DNA from: Emergencia sp.
GTDB taxonomy: Bacteria > Bacillota > Clostridia > Peptostreptococcales > Anaerovoracaceae
Reading direction: 5' to 3'
Assembly (NCBI GenBank): GCA_022767345.1
Contig: JALEOD010000062.1
Location: 1-64,000 of the forward strand
DNA: 64,000 bases
The notes below the pieces were generated by a model. It saw only the letters and a list, made by a program, of their open reading frames with translations, was not told where the DNA came from and did no database searches. Positions 40,934-51,550 of the stretch are shown here, piece after piece. Numbering within the stretch: the stretch's first letter is position 1; each line of letters begins with the position of its first letter. The position numbers were made by a program, and so were the translations under genes.

Positions 40934-42595
40934 ATGAAATTGACAGGATCACAAGTAGTGGCAGAAGTATTGCTTGATCATGGCGTTGATACTGTGTTTG
41001 GATATCCAGGCGGCACTGCACTGAATATTTTTGATGAACTTTATAAGTATAGCGATAGGATTAAGCATGTCCTTACGGCTCACGAACAGGGTGCTGCACA
41101 CGCTGCTGACGGTTACGCAAGAGCGACCGGCAAAGTTGGCGTAGTGTTTTCCACCAGCGGCCCGGGGGCAACAAACCTGGTCACCGGTATTGCGACGGCA
41201 TTTATGGACAGCATTCCGATGGTTGCCATTACGGCAAATGTTCCCGATTCCCTGATCGGAAGAGATGCATTTCAGGAAATCTGCATCACAGGGGTCACAC
41301 TTCCTATTACGAAGCACAATTTCTTCGTAAACAGGATAGAAGATCTTGAGCCTGCTCTGAGAGAGGCATTCAAGATTGCAAACAGCGGGAGAAAGGGTCC
41401 TGTCCTCGTGGACATTACCAAAGATGTAACTGCTGCGAGCATTGAATATACAAATAAACCGCCGATGGAACTGAAACCGCTTCCATCTATAGATAAAGAA
41501 GACATTGCTTCTATCGCCAAGTTGATAAATGCTGCAGAAAAACCAGTCGCATATGTGGGCGGCGGTGTAGTTGCTTCCGATGCATCCAAGGAACTGGTAG
41601 CACTTTTGGAAAAGGCAGACATTCCTGCGGCTTATACTTTGATGGCAGCAGGTGTAATCGGCTACGATAACGAGCTGAATCTGGGTCTTGTAGGCATGCA
41701 CGGCAGTGTAGCGGCAAACAGAGCCATGGATCAGGCAGATTTGATTATCGCACTGGGCGCAAGATTTTCAGACCGTGTTGCGCTGAGTCCTGACAAGTTC
41801 GGCAGACGTGCCAAGATTGTTCACGTGGACATCGACAGAAGTGAAATCAACAAGAATGTCATGACGGACAAGAGCTGCATTGGCGATGTAAAAGAGTTTT
41901 TAGAAACGATACTGCCCCTTGTAGAGAGCAAAAAACATGGGGAGTGGCACGAGCGCGTTGTAGGCTGGAGAGCGAAAGAGCGCATTGTGAAAGCGCCTGA
42001 CTGCAAACTGCACCCGAAAGAAATCATTGATATCATATGCGACCTGACCGACGAGAACACTCTTTATGTTACAGACGTAGGACAGCATCAGATGTGGGCG
42101 GCACAGTTTATTAAGCATAACAAAGCAAAGAAATTTATCACCAGCGGCGGACTTGGAACCATGGGGTTCGGCTACGGCGCGGCAATCGGCGCACAGCTTG
42201 GCTGTCTAAATGACAGAGTGATACATATTACAGGCGACGGCTCATTCCATATGAATCTGAATGAAGCCTGCACGGCAATCAGCCAGAACCTTCCGATTAT
42301 CACCGTCATTATGAATAACAAAGTGTTAGGAATGGTTTACCAGTGGCAGACGATTTTCTACGAAAAGAGATATTCCAATACCACGCCGGAGAGAAAGACC
42401 GACTTTGTAAAGCTGGCACAGGCTTTCGGTGCGGAAGGGTATCGTGCAGAGACACCGGCAGAGTTTGAAGAAGCGATGAAAAAAGCGCTTAAGGCTTCCG
42501 GTCCGGTATGGATTGACTGTACAATTTCCAGAGAAGAACGGGTACTGCCGATGATTCCGGCAAATAAATCCGTTGAAGATATGATTATTGATTAG
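40934..42595 (+). CDS. ilvB: acetolactate synthase large (catalytic) subunit
   Basis: A 553-residue thiamine diphosphate enzyme. It begins TGSQVVAEVLLDHGVDTVFG, has GYPGG and the catalytic Glu in LTAHEQGAAHAADGYAR; the ThDP/Mg motif starts at ITGDGSFHMNLNE. It condenses two pyruvates, or pyruvate and 2-oxobutyrate, in valine and isoleucine synthesis. Followed by its small subunit 11 bases later. AAGGAGAGAG ribosome site. Confidence 0.98.
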   Translation: MKLTGSQVVAEVLLDHGVDTVFGYPGGTALNIFDELYKYSDRIKHVLTAHEQGAAHAADGYARATGKVGVVFSTSGPGATNLVTGIATAFMDSIPMVAITANVPDSLIGRDAFQEICITGVTLPITKHNFFVNRIEDLEPALREAFKIANSGRKGPVLVDITKDVTAASIEYTNKPPMELKPLPSIDKEDIASIAKLINAAEKPVAYVGGGVVASDASKELVALLEKADIPAAYTLMAAGVIGYDNELNLGLVGMHGSVAANRAMDQADLIIALGARFSDRVALSPDKFGRRAKIVHVDIDRSEINKNVMTDKSCIGDVKEFLETILPLVESKKHGEWHERVVGWRAKERIVKAPDCKLHPKEIIDIICDLTDENTLYVTDVGQHQMWAAQFIKHNKAKKFITSGGLGTMGFGYGAAIGAQLGCLNDRVIHITGDGSFHMNLNEACTAISQNLPIITVIMNNKVLGMVYQWQTIFYEKRYSNTTPERKTDFVKLAQAFGAEGYRAETPAEFEEAMKKALKASGPVWIDCTISREERVLPMIPANKSVEDMIID

Positions 42596-42606
42596 GAGGA
42601 GACGCT

Positions 42607-43116
42607 ATGAGTAAAAAAGCATTAAAAAAAGAAATCGTCAGCGTTCTTGTCCTGAATCAGGCAAACGTTCTGACAAGAGTAGTGAGCCTTTTCGGCAGAA
42701 GAGGGTTTAACATTGATTCCCTGACAGTGTCTGCGACCAACGATCCGACCCTGTCCAGAATTACCATCGTGTTCAGCGCGACAGAGCAGTCCATGCAGCA
42801 GATTATCACCCAGACGGAAAAGCTGGAAGTGGTGAAAGACATTTATATTCTGGACCAGCAGTACAGCTTGTACAGGGAATTGCTTCTCATCAAGGTAGAA
42901 GCGGCTCCTGCACAGCGGGCAGGTATCAAAGAAATTGTGGACATCTACAGAGGTAAGATTGTGGATCTGTCCAGAGACAGTGTTATTATCGAACTGACCG
43001 GCACGCCGGAGAAAATCGACGGCTTCATGGACGTGATTGAGGAATATAACGTGCTGGAAGTGTGCAGAACAGGTATTACCGGTATTGAAGGAAATACTGC
43101 GAAAAAAGATAACTAA
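42607..43116 (+). CDS. ilvN: acetolactate synthase small (regulatory) subunit
   Basis: A 169-residue regulatory subunit with an N-terminal ACT domain (VSVLVLNQANVLTRVVSLFG, RRGFNIDSLTVSATND) and a C-terminal domain (ELLLIKVEA..., DSVIIELTGTPEKIDGF). It binds valine and activates IlvB. AGGAGG ribosome site; ilvB-ilvN spacing supports cotranscription. Confidence 0.97.
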   Translation: MSKKALKKEIVSVLVLNQANVLTRVVSLFGRRGFNIDSLTVSATNDPTLSRITIVFSATEQSMQQIITQTEKLEVVKDIYILDQQYSLYRELLLIKVEAAPAQRAGIKEIVDIYRGKIVDLSRDSVIIELTGTPEKIDGFMDVIEEYNVLEVCRTGITGIEGNTAKKDN

Positions 43117-43131
43117 TTTTAAAGGAGATAG

Positions 43132-44133
<1,002 letters not shown>

Positions 44134-44161
44134 CTTAAAAAAAAGAAAGGTTATAGTTATT

Positions 44162-45829
44162 ATGTCAAGAAGAAGTGATAACGTAACCAAAGGCGTAGAA
44201 AAGGCTCCCATGAGAAGCCTTTTTTATGCTATGGGTTACACAAAGGAAGAATTGGAACGTCCGCTGATCGGCGTTGTTTCCGCCCACAGTGAAATCGTTC
44301 CCGGGCATATGCATTTAGATAAAGTAACCGAGGCAGTAAAAGCCGGTGTCAGAATGGCAGGAGGTACACCGATTATGGTGCCGGCTATTGGCGTCTGCGA
44401 CGGTATTGCAATGGGACACATCGGTATGAAATATTCTTTGGCAAGTCGTGAGTTGATAGCAGACAGCGTAGAAACCATGGCAAATGCTCACCAGTTTGAT
44501 GGGCTGGTACTGGTTCCAAACTGTGACAAAATCGTACCCGGTATGCTGATGGGAGCGCTGCGTCTTAATATTCCGACCGTAGTTTGCTCCGGCGGCCCGA
44601 TGATGAGCGGTCTTGTAGGCGGCGTAGAAACATCTCTTTCCAAAATGTTTGAGGCTGTCGGCGCCCGCAAAGCGGATATTATCGATGATGAGGGACTGCT
44701 GGAATTTGAGCAGAATACCTGTCCAGGCTGCGGTTCCTGCTCCGGCATGTATACCGCAAACAGCATGAACTGTCTCTGCGAGGCGCTCGGTATTGCGCTT
44801 CCGGGAAATGGCACAGTTCCGGCGGTACACAGCGGCAGAATGATGATTGCAAAACATGCGGGCATGGCGATTATGGGGTTGGTAGAAAAGGATATCAAAG
44901 CGAGAGATATCGTAAACGAGAAATCCATCAGAAACGCCCTTGCCTGTGATATGGCGCTGGGCTGTTCCTCCAACAGCGTGCTGCACCTTCTGGCAATTGC
45001 CCATGAAGCAGGCGTTGAGCTGAATCTGGAGCTGTTCAATGAAATGAGCGCAAAGACACCGAACCTGTGCCATCTGGCTCCAGCCGGCGGCACACACATG
45101 CACGACCTGAACAACGCAGGCGGCGTGCAGGGTGTTCTTGCTGAACTGAATAAAATCGGTCTCATTGACACCTCACTTCTGACTGCAAACGGAAAAACTG
45201 TCGGTGAAAATATCGAAGGAAAAGGATCTCTGGATTCTAACGCAATGCGTCCTTCCGACAATCCGTACAGCGAAACAGGCGGACTTGCCATTCTTTGGGG
45301 CAACATTGCAAAGGATGGCTGCGTGGTTAAAAAGAGCGCAGTAGCGCCTGAAATGCTGACTCACAGCGGTCCTGCCAGAGTTTTTGACTGTGAAGAGGAC
45401 GCAATTGACGCAATTTATAATGGGAAAATTGTAGACGGCGATGTGGTCGTAATCCGCTATGAAGGTCCAAAGGGCGGTCCGGGCATGAGAGAAATGCTCA
45501 ATCCGACCAGCGCTCTTGCAGGGATGAAGCTGGATAAAACAGTTGCACTGATTACTGACGGCAGATTCAGCGGTGCAAGCCGCGGTGCTTCTATCGGTCA
45601 CGTTTGTCCGGAAGCTGCCAGCGGCGGCGAAATCGGCCTGCTGCAGGAAGGAGATATCATCGAAATCGATATTCCGAACTCCAGCATCAGCGCAAAGATT
45701 TCCGATGAAGAATTTGCAAAGAGAAGAGAGACTTATGTACCACGGGAGCCAAACGTAAAGAGCGGCTGGCTTTATAGATATTCCAAGATGGTCGCACCGT
45801 CTAATAAGGGCGCAGTGATGGAAGAGTAA
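44162..45829 (+). CDS. ilvD: dihydroxy-acid dehydratase
   Basis: A 555-residue Fe-S dehydratase: [20 protein letters not shown] and [19 protein letters not shown] hold the cluster cysteines. The C-terminal [20 protein letters not shown] is diagnostic. It makes 2-oxoisovalerate and 2-oxo-3-methylvalerate, the latter pair then used by IlvE and LeuA. It is followed by a structured, repeat-bearing spacer. Confidence 0.98.
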   Translation: MSRRSDNVTKGVEKAPMRSLFYAMGYTKEELERPLIGVVSAHSEIVPGHMHLDKVTEAVKAGVRMAGGTPIMVPAIGVCDGIAMGHIGMKYSLASRELIADSVETMANAHQFDGLVLVPNCDKIVPGMLMGALRLNIPTVVCSGGPMMSGLVGGVETSLSKMFEAVGARKADIIDDEGLLEFEQNTCPGCGSCSGMYTANSMNCLCEALGIALPGNGTVPAVHSGRMMIAKHAGMAIMGLVEKDIKARDIVNEKSIRNALACDMALGCSSNSVLHLLAIAHEAGVELNLELFNEMSAKTPNLCHLAPAGGTHMHDLNNAGGVQGVLAELNKIGLIDTSLLTANGKTVGENIEGKGSLDSNAMRPSDNPYSETGGLAILWGNIAKDGCVVKKSAVAPEMLTHSGPARVFDCEEDAIDAIYNGKIVDGDVVVIRYEGPKGGPGMREMLNPTSALAGMKLDKTVALITDGRFSGASRGASIGHVCPEAASGGEIGLLQEGDIIEIDIPNSSISAKISDEEFAKRRETYVPREPNVKSGWLYRYSKMVAPSNKGAVMEE

Positions 45830-45839
45830 TTTGATTTCG

Positions 45840-45955
45840 CGAGCTGTGAAGCGTTGCAGGGAAATCAATGATAGATCCCCGTCAGAAGTTCCCAAGAGGA
45901 AAAGCCGCAAGGCGCAGTCTGATTGGCAAAACTCTACGGCGAGAGGATAATCTGA
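45840..45955 (+). repeat. second copy of the leuA-leader repeat family, after ilvD
   Basis: This stretch shares TTCCCAAGA, a hairpin at the same place with different bases (GCC-GCAA-GGC here, GCAGA-GCC-TCTGC there), CTGATTGG, an A-rich linker and CTACGGCGA with the element at 40333-40476. An 8-bp outer helix TTGATTTC / GAAATCAA opens the unit. Position and covarying hairpin suggest a conserved RNA or mobile-element remnant rather than coding sequence. Confidence 0.55.
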
Positions 45956-45961
45956 TTGAAT

Positions 45962-46001
45962 AACGGGGTTGTTGCAGAAGCAATGACCCTGTTGTGTTTT
46001 A
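45962..46001 (+). terminator. terminator or attenuator between ilvD and the cupin gene
   Basis: AACGGGGTTGTTGC / GCAATGACCCTGTT (45962-45975 with 45980-45993, three G-U pairs, loop AGAA) followed by GTGTTTTAG. The ACGGGG arm can instead pair with CCCCGT at 45888-45893, a mutually exclusive fold typical of attenuators. Confidence 0.5.
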
Positions 46002-46031
46002 GACGGAACGAGTGAAAAAGGAGGATAACTT

Positions 46032-46376
46032 ATGCTGATTCATTTTGACGAAATAAAAGAAACGGTGATTCCTAAGTTTCGCGGTGGTGAGAAAGAAACG
46101 ATTTCTCGTATGTATGTTGACTCGCTAACGAAGATTATGAAAGGCAAGCTAACGCCGGGTGCTTCAATTGGGCTGCATACCCACAGCACAAACAGTGAAA
46201 TTATTTATATTTTAGAAGGTAGTGGAAAAGCATTTTATGACGGAAGTTATGAAGAACTTTCTGCGGGAAGCTGTCACTACTGTCCAAAGGGACATGAACA
46301 CAGTCTGATTAACGATAGTGATCAGGAGTTGATTTTCTTTGCGGTTGTGCCAGAACACGGCGCAGGCGAAAAATAG
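46032..46376 (+). CDS. small cupin domain protein
   Basis: A 114-residue single-domain cupin. Metal ligands: GLHTHSTNSEIIYILEG (two His and Glu) and CHYCPKGHEHSL (His). A function cannot be read from it: such cupins are enzymes or sensors for small molecules. It lies between ilvD and ilvA in the ilv operon with its own AAGGAGG site, so it may act on or sense a branched-chain or keto-acid intermediate. Confidence 0.85.
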   Translation: MLIHFDEIKETVIPKFRGGEKETISRMYVDSLTKIMKGKLTPGASIGLHTHSTNSEIIYILEGSGKAFYDGSYEELSAGSCHYCPKGHEHSLINDSDQELIFFAVVPEHGAGEK

Positions 46377-46458
46377 GGGATACAGCAGTTTTCGCTTGCG
46401 GTGCGTGCATACAAGGAGTATAATATTTTCTGTAGATTTTTGGGAAAGGAATAGCAAG

Positions 46459-47670
46459 ATGTTAACGTTAGATAAATTTGAAGAAGCGACAGAAGTCGTA
46501 CAGAAAGTAGCGATTCAGACAAAACTGACTTATAGTGAATATTTGAGTGAACAGACCGGAAACAAGGTCTATTTAAAGCCGGAAAATACACAGGTGACCG
46601 GCGCATATAAGATTCGGGGAGCTTATTATAAGACAAGCACATTGACTGATGAAGAGCGGGCGAAGGGGCTGGTTACGGCTTCTGCCGGAAATCACGCGCA
46701 AGGTGTTGCTTACGCGGCAAAGGCTTACGGCTGCAAAGCTGTTATCGTTATGCCGACCACTACGCCTTTGATGAAGGTCAATCGTACAAAGAGTTATGGG
46801 GCAGAAGTAGTTCTTTATGGGGATGTTTACGACGAGGCAGCGGCTTATGCCAAACAGCTGGCAGATGAAAAGGGCTATACGTTTATTCATCCTTTCGATG
46901 ATCCTGCAGTTGCGACGGGGCAGGGAACCATTGCAATGGAAATCATCAAGGAATTGCCGTTAGTGGACTATATTCTGGTGCCTGTTGGCGGCGGCGGACT
47001 TGCTACCGGTGTATCGACCCTTGCAAAGATGCTGAATCCAAAGATTAAGGTTATTGCGGTTGAACCCGCAGGCGCAAATTGTCTGCAGGCTTCACTGAAA
47101 GCAGGTGAGCCGGTTACGCTGCCTTCTATCAGCACTATTGCCGACGGGACAGCTGTAAAAACGCCGGGGGTCAATATTTTCCCATATTTAAAAGAAAATA
47201 TTGACGATATCATTACAGTGGAGGATGATGAACTGGTAGTAGCTTTTCTGGATATGGTGGAAAATCATAAGATGGTGGTAGAAAACTCCGGTCTGTTGAC
47301 GGTAGCGGCACTGAAGCATCTCGATGTAAAGGGAAAGAAAATCGTTTCAATCTTAAGCGGTGGTAATATGGATATTATCACCATGTCTTCCGTGGTACAG
47401 CACGGGCTGATTCACAGAGAAAGAATTTTCTCCGTATCCACGTTGCTTCCGGATAAACCGGGCGAACTGGTCAACGTGGCAAGCATTATTGCAAAGGAGC
47501 AGGGAAATGTTATCAGACTGGATCACAACCAGTTTGTCAGCACCAACAGAAATGCGGCGGTGGAGCTAAAAATCACCATTGAGGCTTTTGGTCCAGAGCA
47601 TAAGAAAAAAATCATCGATGCACTTGCAGCAGGAGGGTATAATCCGAAAGTAATCAGTGTGCTGATGTAA
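46459..47670 (+). CDS. ilvA: threonine ammonia-lyase with C-terminal ACT domain
   Basis: A 403-residue PLP fold-type II enzyme. The PLP lysine is in TGAYKIRGAYYK; SAGNHAQGVAYAAK is the Asn/Gly phosphate motif and PVGGGGLATGVSTLAK the PLP-phosphate loop. Residues about 330-403 (RIFSVSTLLPDKPGELVNVA) form one ACT domain. It deaminates threonine to 2-oxobutyrate for isoleucine. The short one-ACT form is shared by biosynthetic and catabolic enzymes; the operon favours IlvA. ATG 46459 has AAAGGA upstream. Confidence 0.93.
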   Translation: MLTLDKFEEATEVVQKVAIQTKLTYSEYLSEQTGNKVYLKPENTQVTGAYKIRGAYYKTSTLTDEERAKGLVTASAGNHAQGVAYAAKAYGCKAVIVMPTTTPLMKVNRTKSYGAEVVLYGDVYDEAAAYAKQLADEKGYTFIHPFDDPAVATGQGTIAMEIIKELPLVDYILVPVGGGGLATGVSTLAKMLNPKIKVIAVEPAGANCLQASLKAGEPVTLPSISTIADGTAVKTPGVNIFPYLKENIDDIITVEDDELVVAFLDMVENHKMVVENSGLLTVAALKHLDVKGKKIVSILSGGNMDIITMSSVVQHGLIHRERIFSVSTLLPDKPGELVNVASIIAKEQGNVIRLDHNQFVSTNRNAAVELKITIEAFGPEHKKKIIDALAAGGYNPKVISVLM

Positions 47671-47685
47671 AGGAATTAAATAAGT

Positions 47686-47733
47686 AAGGCTGCGCATTTG
47701 TTTTAAACACAAGTGCGCAGCCTTTTTTTGAAA
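47686..47733 (+). terminator. terminator of the ilv operon
   Basis: GGCTGCGCA(T)TTG / CAA(G)TGCGCAGCC with a 9-base loop followed by TTTTTTT. Confidence 0.88.
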
Positions 47734-47821
47734 AAAACGGGTGCGTTTAGGATTGCCATTAATTTCCCCATATAAAGGCAGTATAGCAGAAAGCATATCG
47801 GAAAGGCGATAGAGCCAGATA

Positions 47822-49555
47822 TTACTCCCTAAACTGATACTGGTACAGTTCTGCGTACATGCCGCCGGCAGCGACCAGTTCATCGTGACTGCCGCGCTCG
47901 GCGATGCCGTTTGCAGTGAGGACGATGATTTCATCGGCACTTTTGATGGTGGACAGACGGTGGGCGACGATGATGGAGGTTCTGCCGCGTCCCAGCTCTT
48001 CCAATGACTTTTGAATTAGCATTTCAGTGGCGTTATCCAGGGCGGAAGTAGCTTCATCAAGGATTAAAATCGGCGGATTTTTCAGGAATACGCGGGCGAT
48101 GGAAATTCTCTGCTTCTGTCCGCCGGACAGCTTGATGCCTCGCTCGCCGACCTGAGTGTCATAGCCGTCTTCCATGGTCATGATGTAGTCGTGAATGTTG
48201 GCTTTTTTCGCTGCCTCGATGATTTCTTCATCGGTCGCATCCAGGTTGCCGTAAGCAATATTTTCCCGAATGGTGCCGTTAAACAGGAAGACGTCCTGAG
48301 CGACCATGCCGATGTTTTTACGCAGGTCGTAGCGGGAGATTTTTGTAATATCGATGCCGTCGATGGTAATGCGGCCGGAGTCTCCAACGTAAAATCTTGG
48401 AATCAGAGGGCACATGGTAGTTTTACCGCTGCCGGAAGGACCGACGAGGGCAAGGGTGCGCCCTTGTTTGATATCCATAGTCAGATTGCTGATAACTGGA
48501 GGAACCTCACCTTCTGCATCGCTGCTTTCGTAACTGAAAGTAACATTTTCAAAGGAGATGTTGCCGTCCAGATGGTCCGGGTGCAGCAAATCGGTACTGC
48601 TATCTTCTTCTTCGTTGATAGCCATAATTTCACAGAATCTGCGAAATCCCGTCATACCTTCCTGCAGCTGTTCGTAGAAGGAAACCAGTTTATTGACTGG
48701 ATTTAAGAACATGGAAATATAAAGAAGGAATGCGGCGAATTCGCCGGCATTGATTTTTCCGTAGAAGAAAAAGAGACCGCCAGAGGCAAGAACCACCAGA
48801 TAGAGCAGGTCCATAAACAGGGTCATGCCGGAGTGAAAGATTCCCATGGCTTTGTAGGCACTGGAACGGGATCGCTTGAGATTCTCGTTAGCGACGTTGA
48901 ACTTCTTGTTTTCGTGTTCGTCTGCGGTGTAGGCCTTGGAGACACGAATACCTGCGATGGCAGTCTCAACGCTTGCATTGATTTCAGCGGTTTTAACACG
49001 GGTTTCGCTGAACGCCTTGTTCATCATAGTTCTTGTTTTAAAGGCGAAGAAAATCATAAACGGCAATACCGCAAAGGTAATCAGTGTCAGCGGCAGACTG
49101 ATTTGTGCCAGCATGATAAATGCGCCGATTAAAATAATCAGCGATAGAAACAGATTTTCGGGACCGTGGTGCGCAAGCTCAGATACTTCAAACAAATCAT
49201 TAATCATCCGGCTCATGATGACGCCGGTTTTGTTTTCGTCAAAGAAAGAAAAAGGGAGCTTTTGCAGATGGCGAAAGAGTTCTCTCCGCATGTCCCCTTG
49301 GATTCTGACACCGACAATATGTCCCCAGTACTGAATAATATAGTTGAGAATGGCTTTCAGTACATAAATGCAGAACAGCACAATCGCCCATACGATGAAA
49401 AGCCTGATGTTCTGATTTGGCACATAGTCGTTGATAATATTCTTGGCGATGACCGGGTAAAACAGGTCGCAGCACGCCACGATAAAAGCACACACCATGT
49501 CCAGAATAAACAGGCGAAGGTGCGGCTTATAGTATTTTGCAAACTTTCTAATCAT
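47822..49555 (-). CDS. ABC exporter, fused membrane and ATPase domains
   Basis: A 577-residue half-transporter. Six transmembrane helices (residues about 1-310) are followed by an ATPase: Walker A GPSGSGKTT, Q-loop GMVAQDVFLFNG, signature LSGGQKQR, Walker B ILILDEATSALD and the His of the IIVAHRLSTIKS switch. This is the lipid/multidrug type I exporter family (MsbA/LmrA-like), working as a dimer. It may be a homodimer because no partner lies next to it. The ATG at 49555 has GGAGG 7 bases before it. Substrate unknown. Confidence 0.9.
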   Translation of the reverse strand: MIRKFAKYYKPHLRLFILDMVCAFIVACCDLFYPVIAKNIINDYVPNQNIRLFIVWAIVLFCIYVLKAILNYIIQYWGHIVGVRIQGDMRRELFRHLQKLPFSFFDENKTGVIMSRMINDLFEVSELAHHGPENLFLSLIILIGAFIMLAQISLPLTLITFAVLPFMIFFAFKTRTMMNKAFSETRVKTAEINASVETAIAGIRVSKAYTADEHENKKFNVANENLKRSRSSAYKAMGIFHSGMTLFMDLLYLVVLASGGLFFFYGKINAGEFAAFLLYISMFLNPVNKLVSFYEQLQEGMTGFRRFCEIMAINEEEDSSTDLLHPDHLDGNISFENVTFSYESSDAEGEVPPVISNLTMDIKQGRTLALVGPSGSGKTTMCPLIPRFYVGDSGRITIDGIDITKISRYDLRKNIGMVAQDVFLFNGTIRENIAYGNLDATDEEIIEAAKKANIHDYIMTMEDGYDTQVGERGIKLSGGQKQRISIARVFLKNPPILILDEATSALDNATEMLIQKSLEELGRGRTSIIVAHRLSTIKSADEIIVLTANGIAERGSHDELVAAGGMYAELYQYQFRE

Positions 49556-49738
49556 GTAGTTCCTCCGTGTGTTGCTGATTTTTTTAGTCACTATTTATTA
49601 TGATACCACTTTTTGTAATAATTTCGCAAGATTTTACTCACAAAATGTACACAGAATTTCATCGGTTTCTACAAATTCAGGCAGTATAATAAAAGTGCAA
49701 AAGGGAATTAGAATTAGAAACTTTATCAGGAGGAGAAC

Positions 49739-49897
49739 ATGAGAAATAAGAAAAAGAATATGAAACACCAAAGCAGTAAAAAGGATAAGCCCCCGGAGAG
49801 GGGAGACAAGGAATCTGCAGTTCTGATGTGGCTGCTGTCACAGAGAAACGATGATGTAGAAAAAAGGATATTCGATGAATGGTCCTATAACATGTAA
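49739..49897 (+). CDS. small basic protein of unknown function (52 residues)
   Basis: A 52-residue open frame: N-terminal basic half (MRNKKKNMKHQSSKKDK), then ESAVLMWLLSQRNDD and the tail RIFDEWSYNM. It has a perfect AGGAGG site 7 bases upstream, a TATAAT box at 49685-49690 and its own terminator, so it is probably translated. No family is recognised. It may be a nucleic-acid binding or regulatory peptide; this is not supported by any motif. Confidence 0.6.
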   Translation: MRNKKKNMKHQSSKKDKPPERGDKESAVLMWLLSQRNDDVEKRIFDEWSYNM

Positions 49898-49925
49898 TTC
49901 AAATAGTAATACCTTCTAAGTAAGC

Positions 49926-49957
49926 AAAACCGCCGCAGGATAGTCTGCGGCGGTTTT
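49926..49957. terminator. bidirectional terminator
   Basis: AAAACCGCCGCAG / CTGCGGCGGTTTT between the small gene and the convergent lipoprotein gene. Confidence 0.88.
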
Positions 49958-49966
49958 GTGGTATAA

Positions 49967-50581
49967 TTATTTCTCCGCAGGATACAGCACGACGCTTTCT
50001 ACGTTCTCTTTTTCAAAAAAGGTCAGTTCCAGCACCATGCGGCACGGCAGGCTGCGGCTGCGTCCGCTCAGATAAAAGCAATTGGCTCCTTTTTCAAGGA
50101 AGGCGCCGCCGCCAAACCAGATTTCCTTATAGTTTTCTTCGGAGGACTGGGTCAGGTTCATGGCATAAATTGGCTTTAAGGCCGTTTCGTCTGTATCACT
50201 GTCGTTGACGCCGCAGCAGAGCATAATATTTTCTTCGCCGTAGCTGTCATAAGTGTAGCGCAGCGCGATATCGGTGTCATCTTTTGCACTTACGACCAGA
50301 AAAACTGCTTTATCTTCCGGTGCCGATGTGTCCTTTTTCGCCAGGGTGTCAATTTCTACAGTAACCGTGCCGTTTTCCGAAATTTGCAGCTTCTTTGGTT
50401 CTGTTAAATCCCTCTGAAGTTCGATGGCGGTATCTTGCTCTGAAGCTTCTTGTCTTGTGGCTTCACCTTTTTTTGATGAGGCATTGTTATCTGACAGATT
50501 ATTACTTTGACAGCCGCTCATGGCAAAGATTGTCAAAAGACAAAGCACAGCTGCTGTGATGTTTAAAAGTTTCTTTTTCAT
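49967..50581 (-). CDS. lipoprotein of unknown function
   Basis: A 204-residue predicted lipoprotein: signal peptide with lipobox FAMSGC (Cys24) followed by a Ser/Asn/Lys-rich linker (NNLSDNNASSKKGEATRQ) and a beta-rich domain (NGTVTVEIDTLAKKD; KAVFLVVSAKDDTDIALRYT) ending in a stretch with YLSGRSRSLPCRM. No family assignment. It is divergent from the two-component system and could be a sensor accessory or a surface binding protein; position only. Confidence 0.72.
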   Translation of the reverse strand: MKKKLLNITAAVLCLLTIFAMSGCQSNNLSDNNASSKKGEATRQEASEQDTAIELQRDLTEPKKLQISENGTVTVEIDTLAKKDTSAPEDKAVFLVVSAKDDTDIALRYTYDSYGEENIMLCCGVNDSDTDETALKPIYAMNLTQSSEENYKEIWFGGGAFLEKGANCFYLSGRSRSLPCRMVLELTFFEKENVESVVLYPAEK

Positions 50582-50820
50582 TTCACTTCACCTCGCATTC
50601 CATTTATTAAACTTATCATAACAGGGAAAGCAAAAGAAAGGCGGGAGAAAAGTCTTAATTTTTTCTTAATGATGCACATGGAATGGAAATTCCTTTTAGG
50701 CATAACAAACATGATTTATGTGTACTTGCTATTGCATCCTGCAGAAGATTGACATTCCGGCAGTGATGAAAAAAATCAGCGCTGCGGTTTAATCCATATG
50801 CAAGATAAAAAGAAAAAACT

Positions 50821-50848
50821 TTGCAACTGCGGCGCGCTTTGTTACAAT
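50821..50848 (+). promoter_or_regulatory. promoter of the two-component system
   Basis: TTGCAA (50821-50826), 16 bases, TACAAT (50843-50848). Confidence 0.65.
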
Positions 50849-50878
50849 AGAAACAGAAACGGCAGCTTGGAGGAGAAG

Positions 50879-51550
50879 ATGATGAACACAGTTGCAATTG
50901 TAGAAGATGACAGGCTGTTCAACGAGGCGCTGCATCAGATTTTGAAAAAGGCGGGCTATGAGACGGCGCGCGCTTACAGCTATGGGGAGGGACTGGCGCT
51001 GATTGAAAAAACGCCGGATCTTATGATTGTAGATGTAAACCTGCCCGGCGGAGAGGGCTTTGAACTTTGCAGAAGAGCCAGAGATTACGGGCAGGTTCCG
51101 GTCATTTTTCTCACGGCGAGAGACGAGGAAACGGACATGATAAAGGCCTTTGATTTAGGGGCGGATGATTATCTGGTCAAACCCTTTCCTATGGCGGTAC
51201 TGCTAAAACATGTGGAGGCGGTTCTGCGCAGGAGCAGCAGCGAAAAAGACATCTTATCCTATATGGATTTGCAGATTGATTTTCAGAGAAAATCCGTAAG
51301 CTATCAAGGCGCGGAAATCAAGCTGACGGCAAGAGAGTACGGCGTCCTTGCGCTTCTTGCGAAAAATCAGGGCAGGATTGTGACAAAGGAAATGATTTTG
51401 GAGCAGGTCTGGGACGCAGAAGGCGCCTTTGTGGAGGAAAATACCGTCAATGTAACTCTAAGCCGGCTTCGTAAGAAAATTGAACCGGAGCCTGCCAGCC
51501 CGATCTTTATTAGAAATGTTTTTGGAATGGGGTATACCTTTGGAAAATAA
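50879..51550 (+). CDS. OmpR-family response regulator
   Basis: A 223-residue DNA-binding regulator. Receiver domain: EDD, phospho-acceptor Asp52 in MIVDVNLPG, Thr in IFLTARDEE and Lys in YLVKPFP. The C-terminal winged helix is ITLTARE-type (EIKLTAREYGVLALLAKNQG; TLSRLRKKIEPE). GGAGGAG precedes two adjacent ATGs. It overlaps the kinase gene. The downstream ABC transporter is the likely target. Confidence 0.95.
   Translation: MMNTVAIVEDDRLFNEALHQILKKAGYETARAYSYGEGLALIEKTPDLMIVDVNLPGGEGFELCRRARDYGQVPVIFLTARDEETDMIKAFDLGADDYLVKPFPMAVLLKHVEAVLRRSSSEKDILSYMDLQIDFQRKSVSYQGAEIKLTAREYGVLALLAKNQGRIVTKEMILEQVWDAEGAFVEENTVNVTLSRLRKKIEPEPASPIFIRNVFGMGYTFGK

Noticed and set aside
40949-41701. 250-codon minus frame opposite ilvB
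   Set aside because: Shadow of ilvB with Cys/Ser-rich composition and no start signal.
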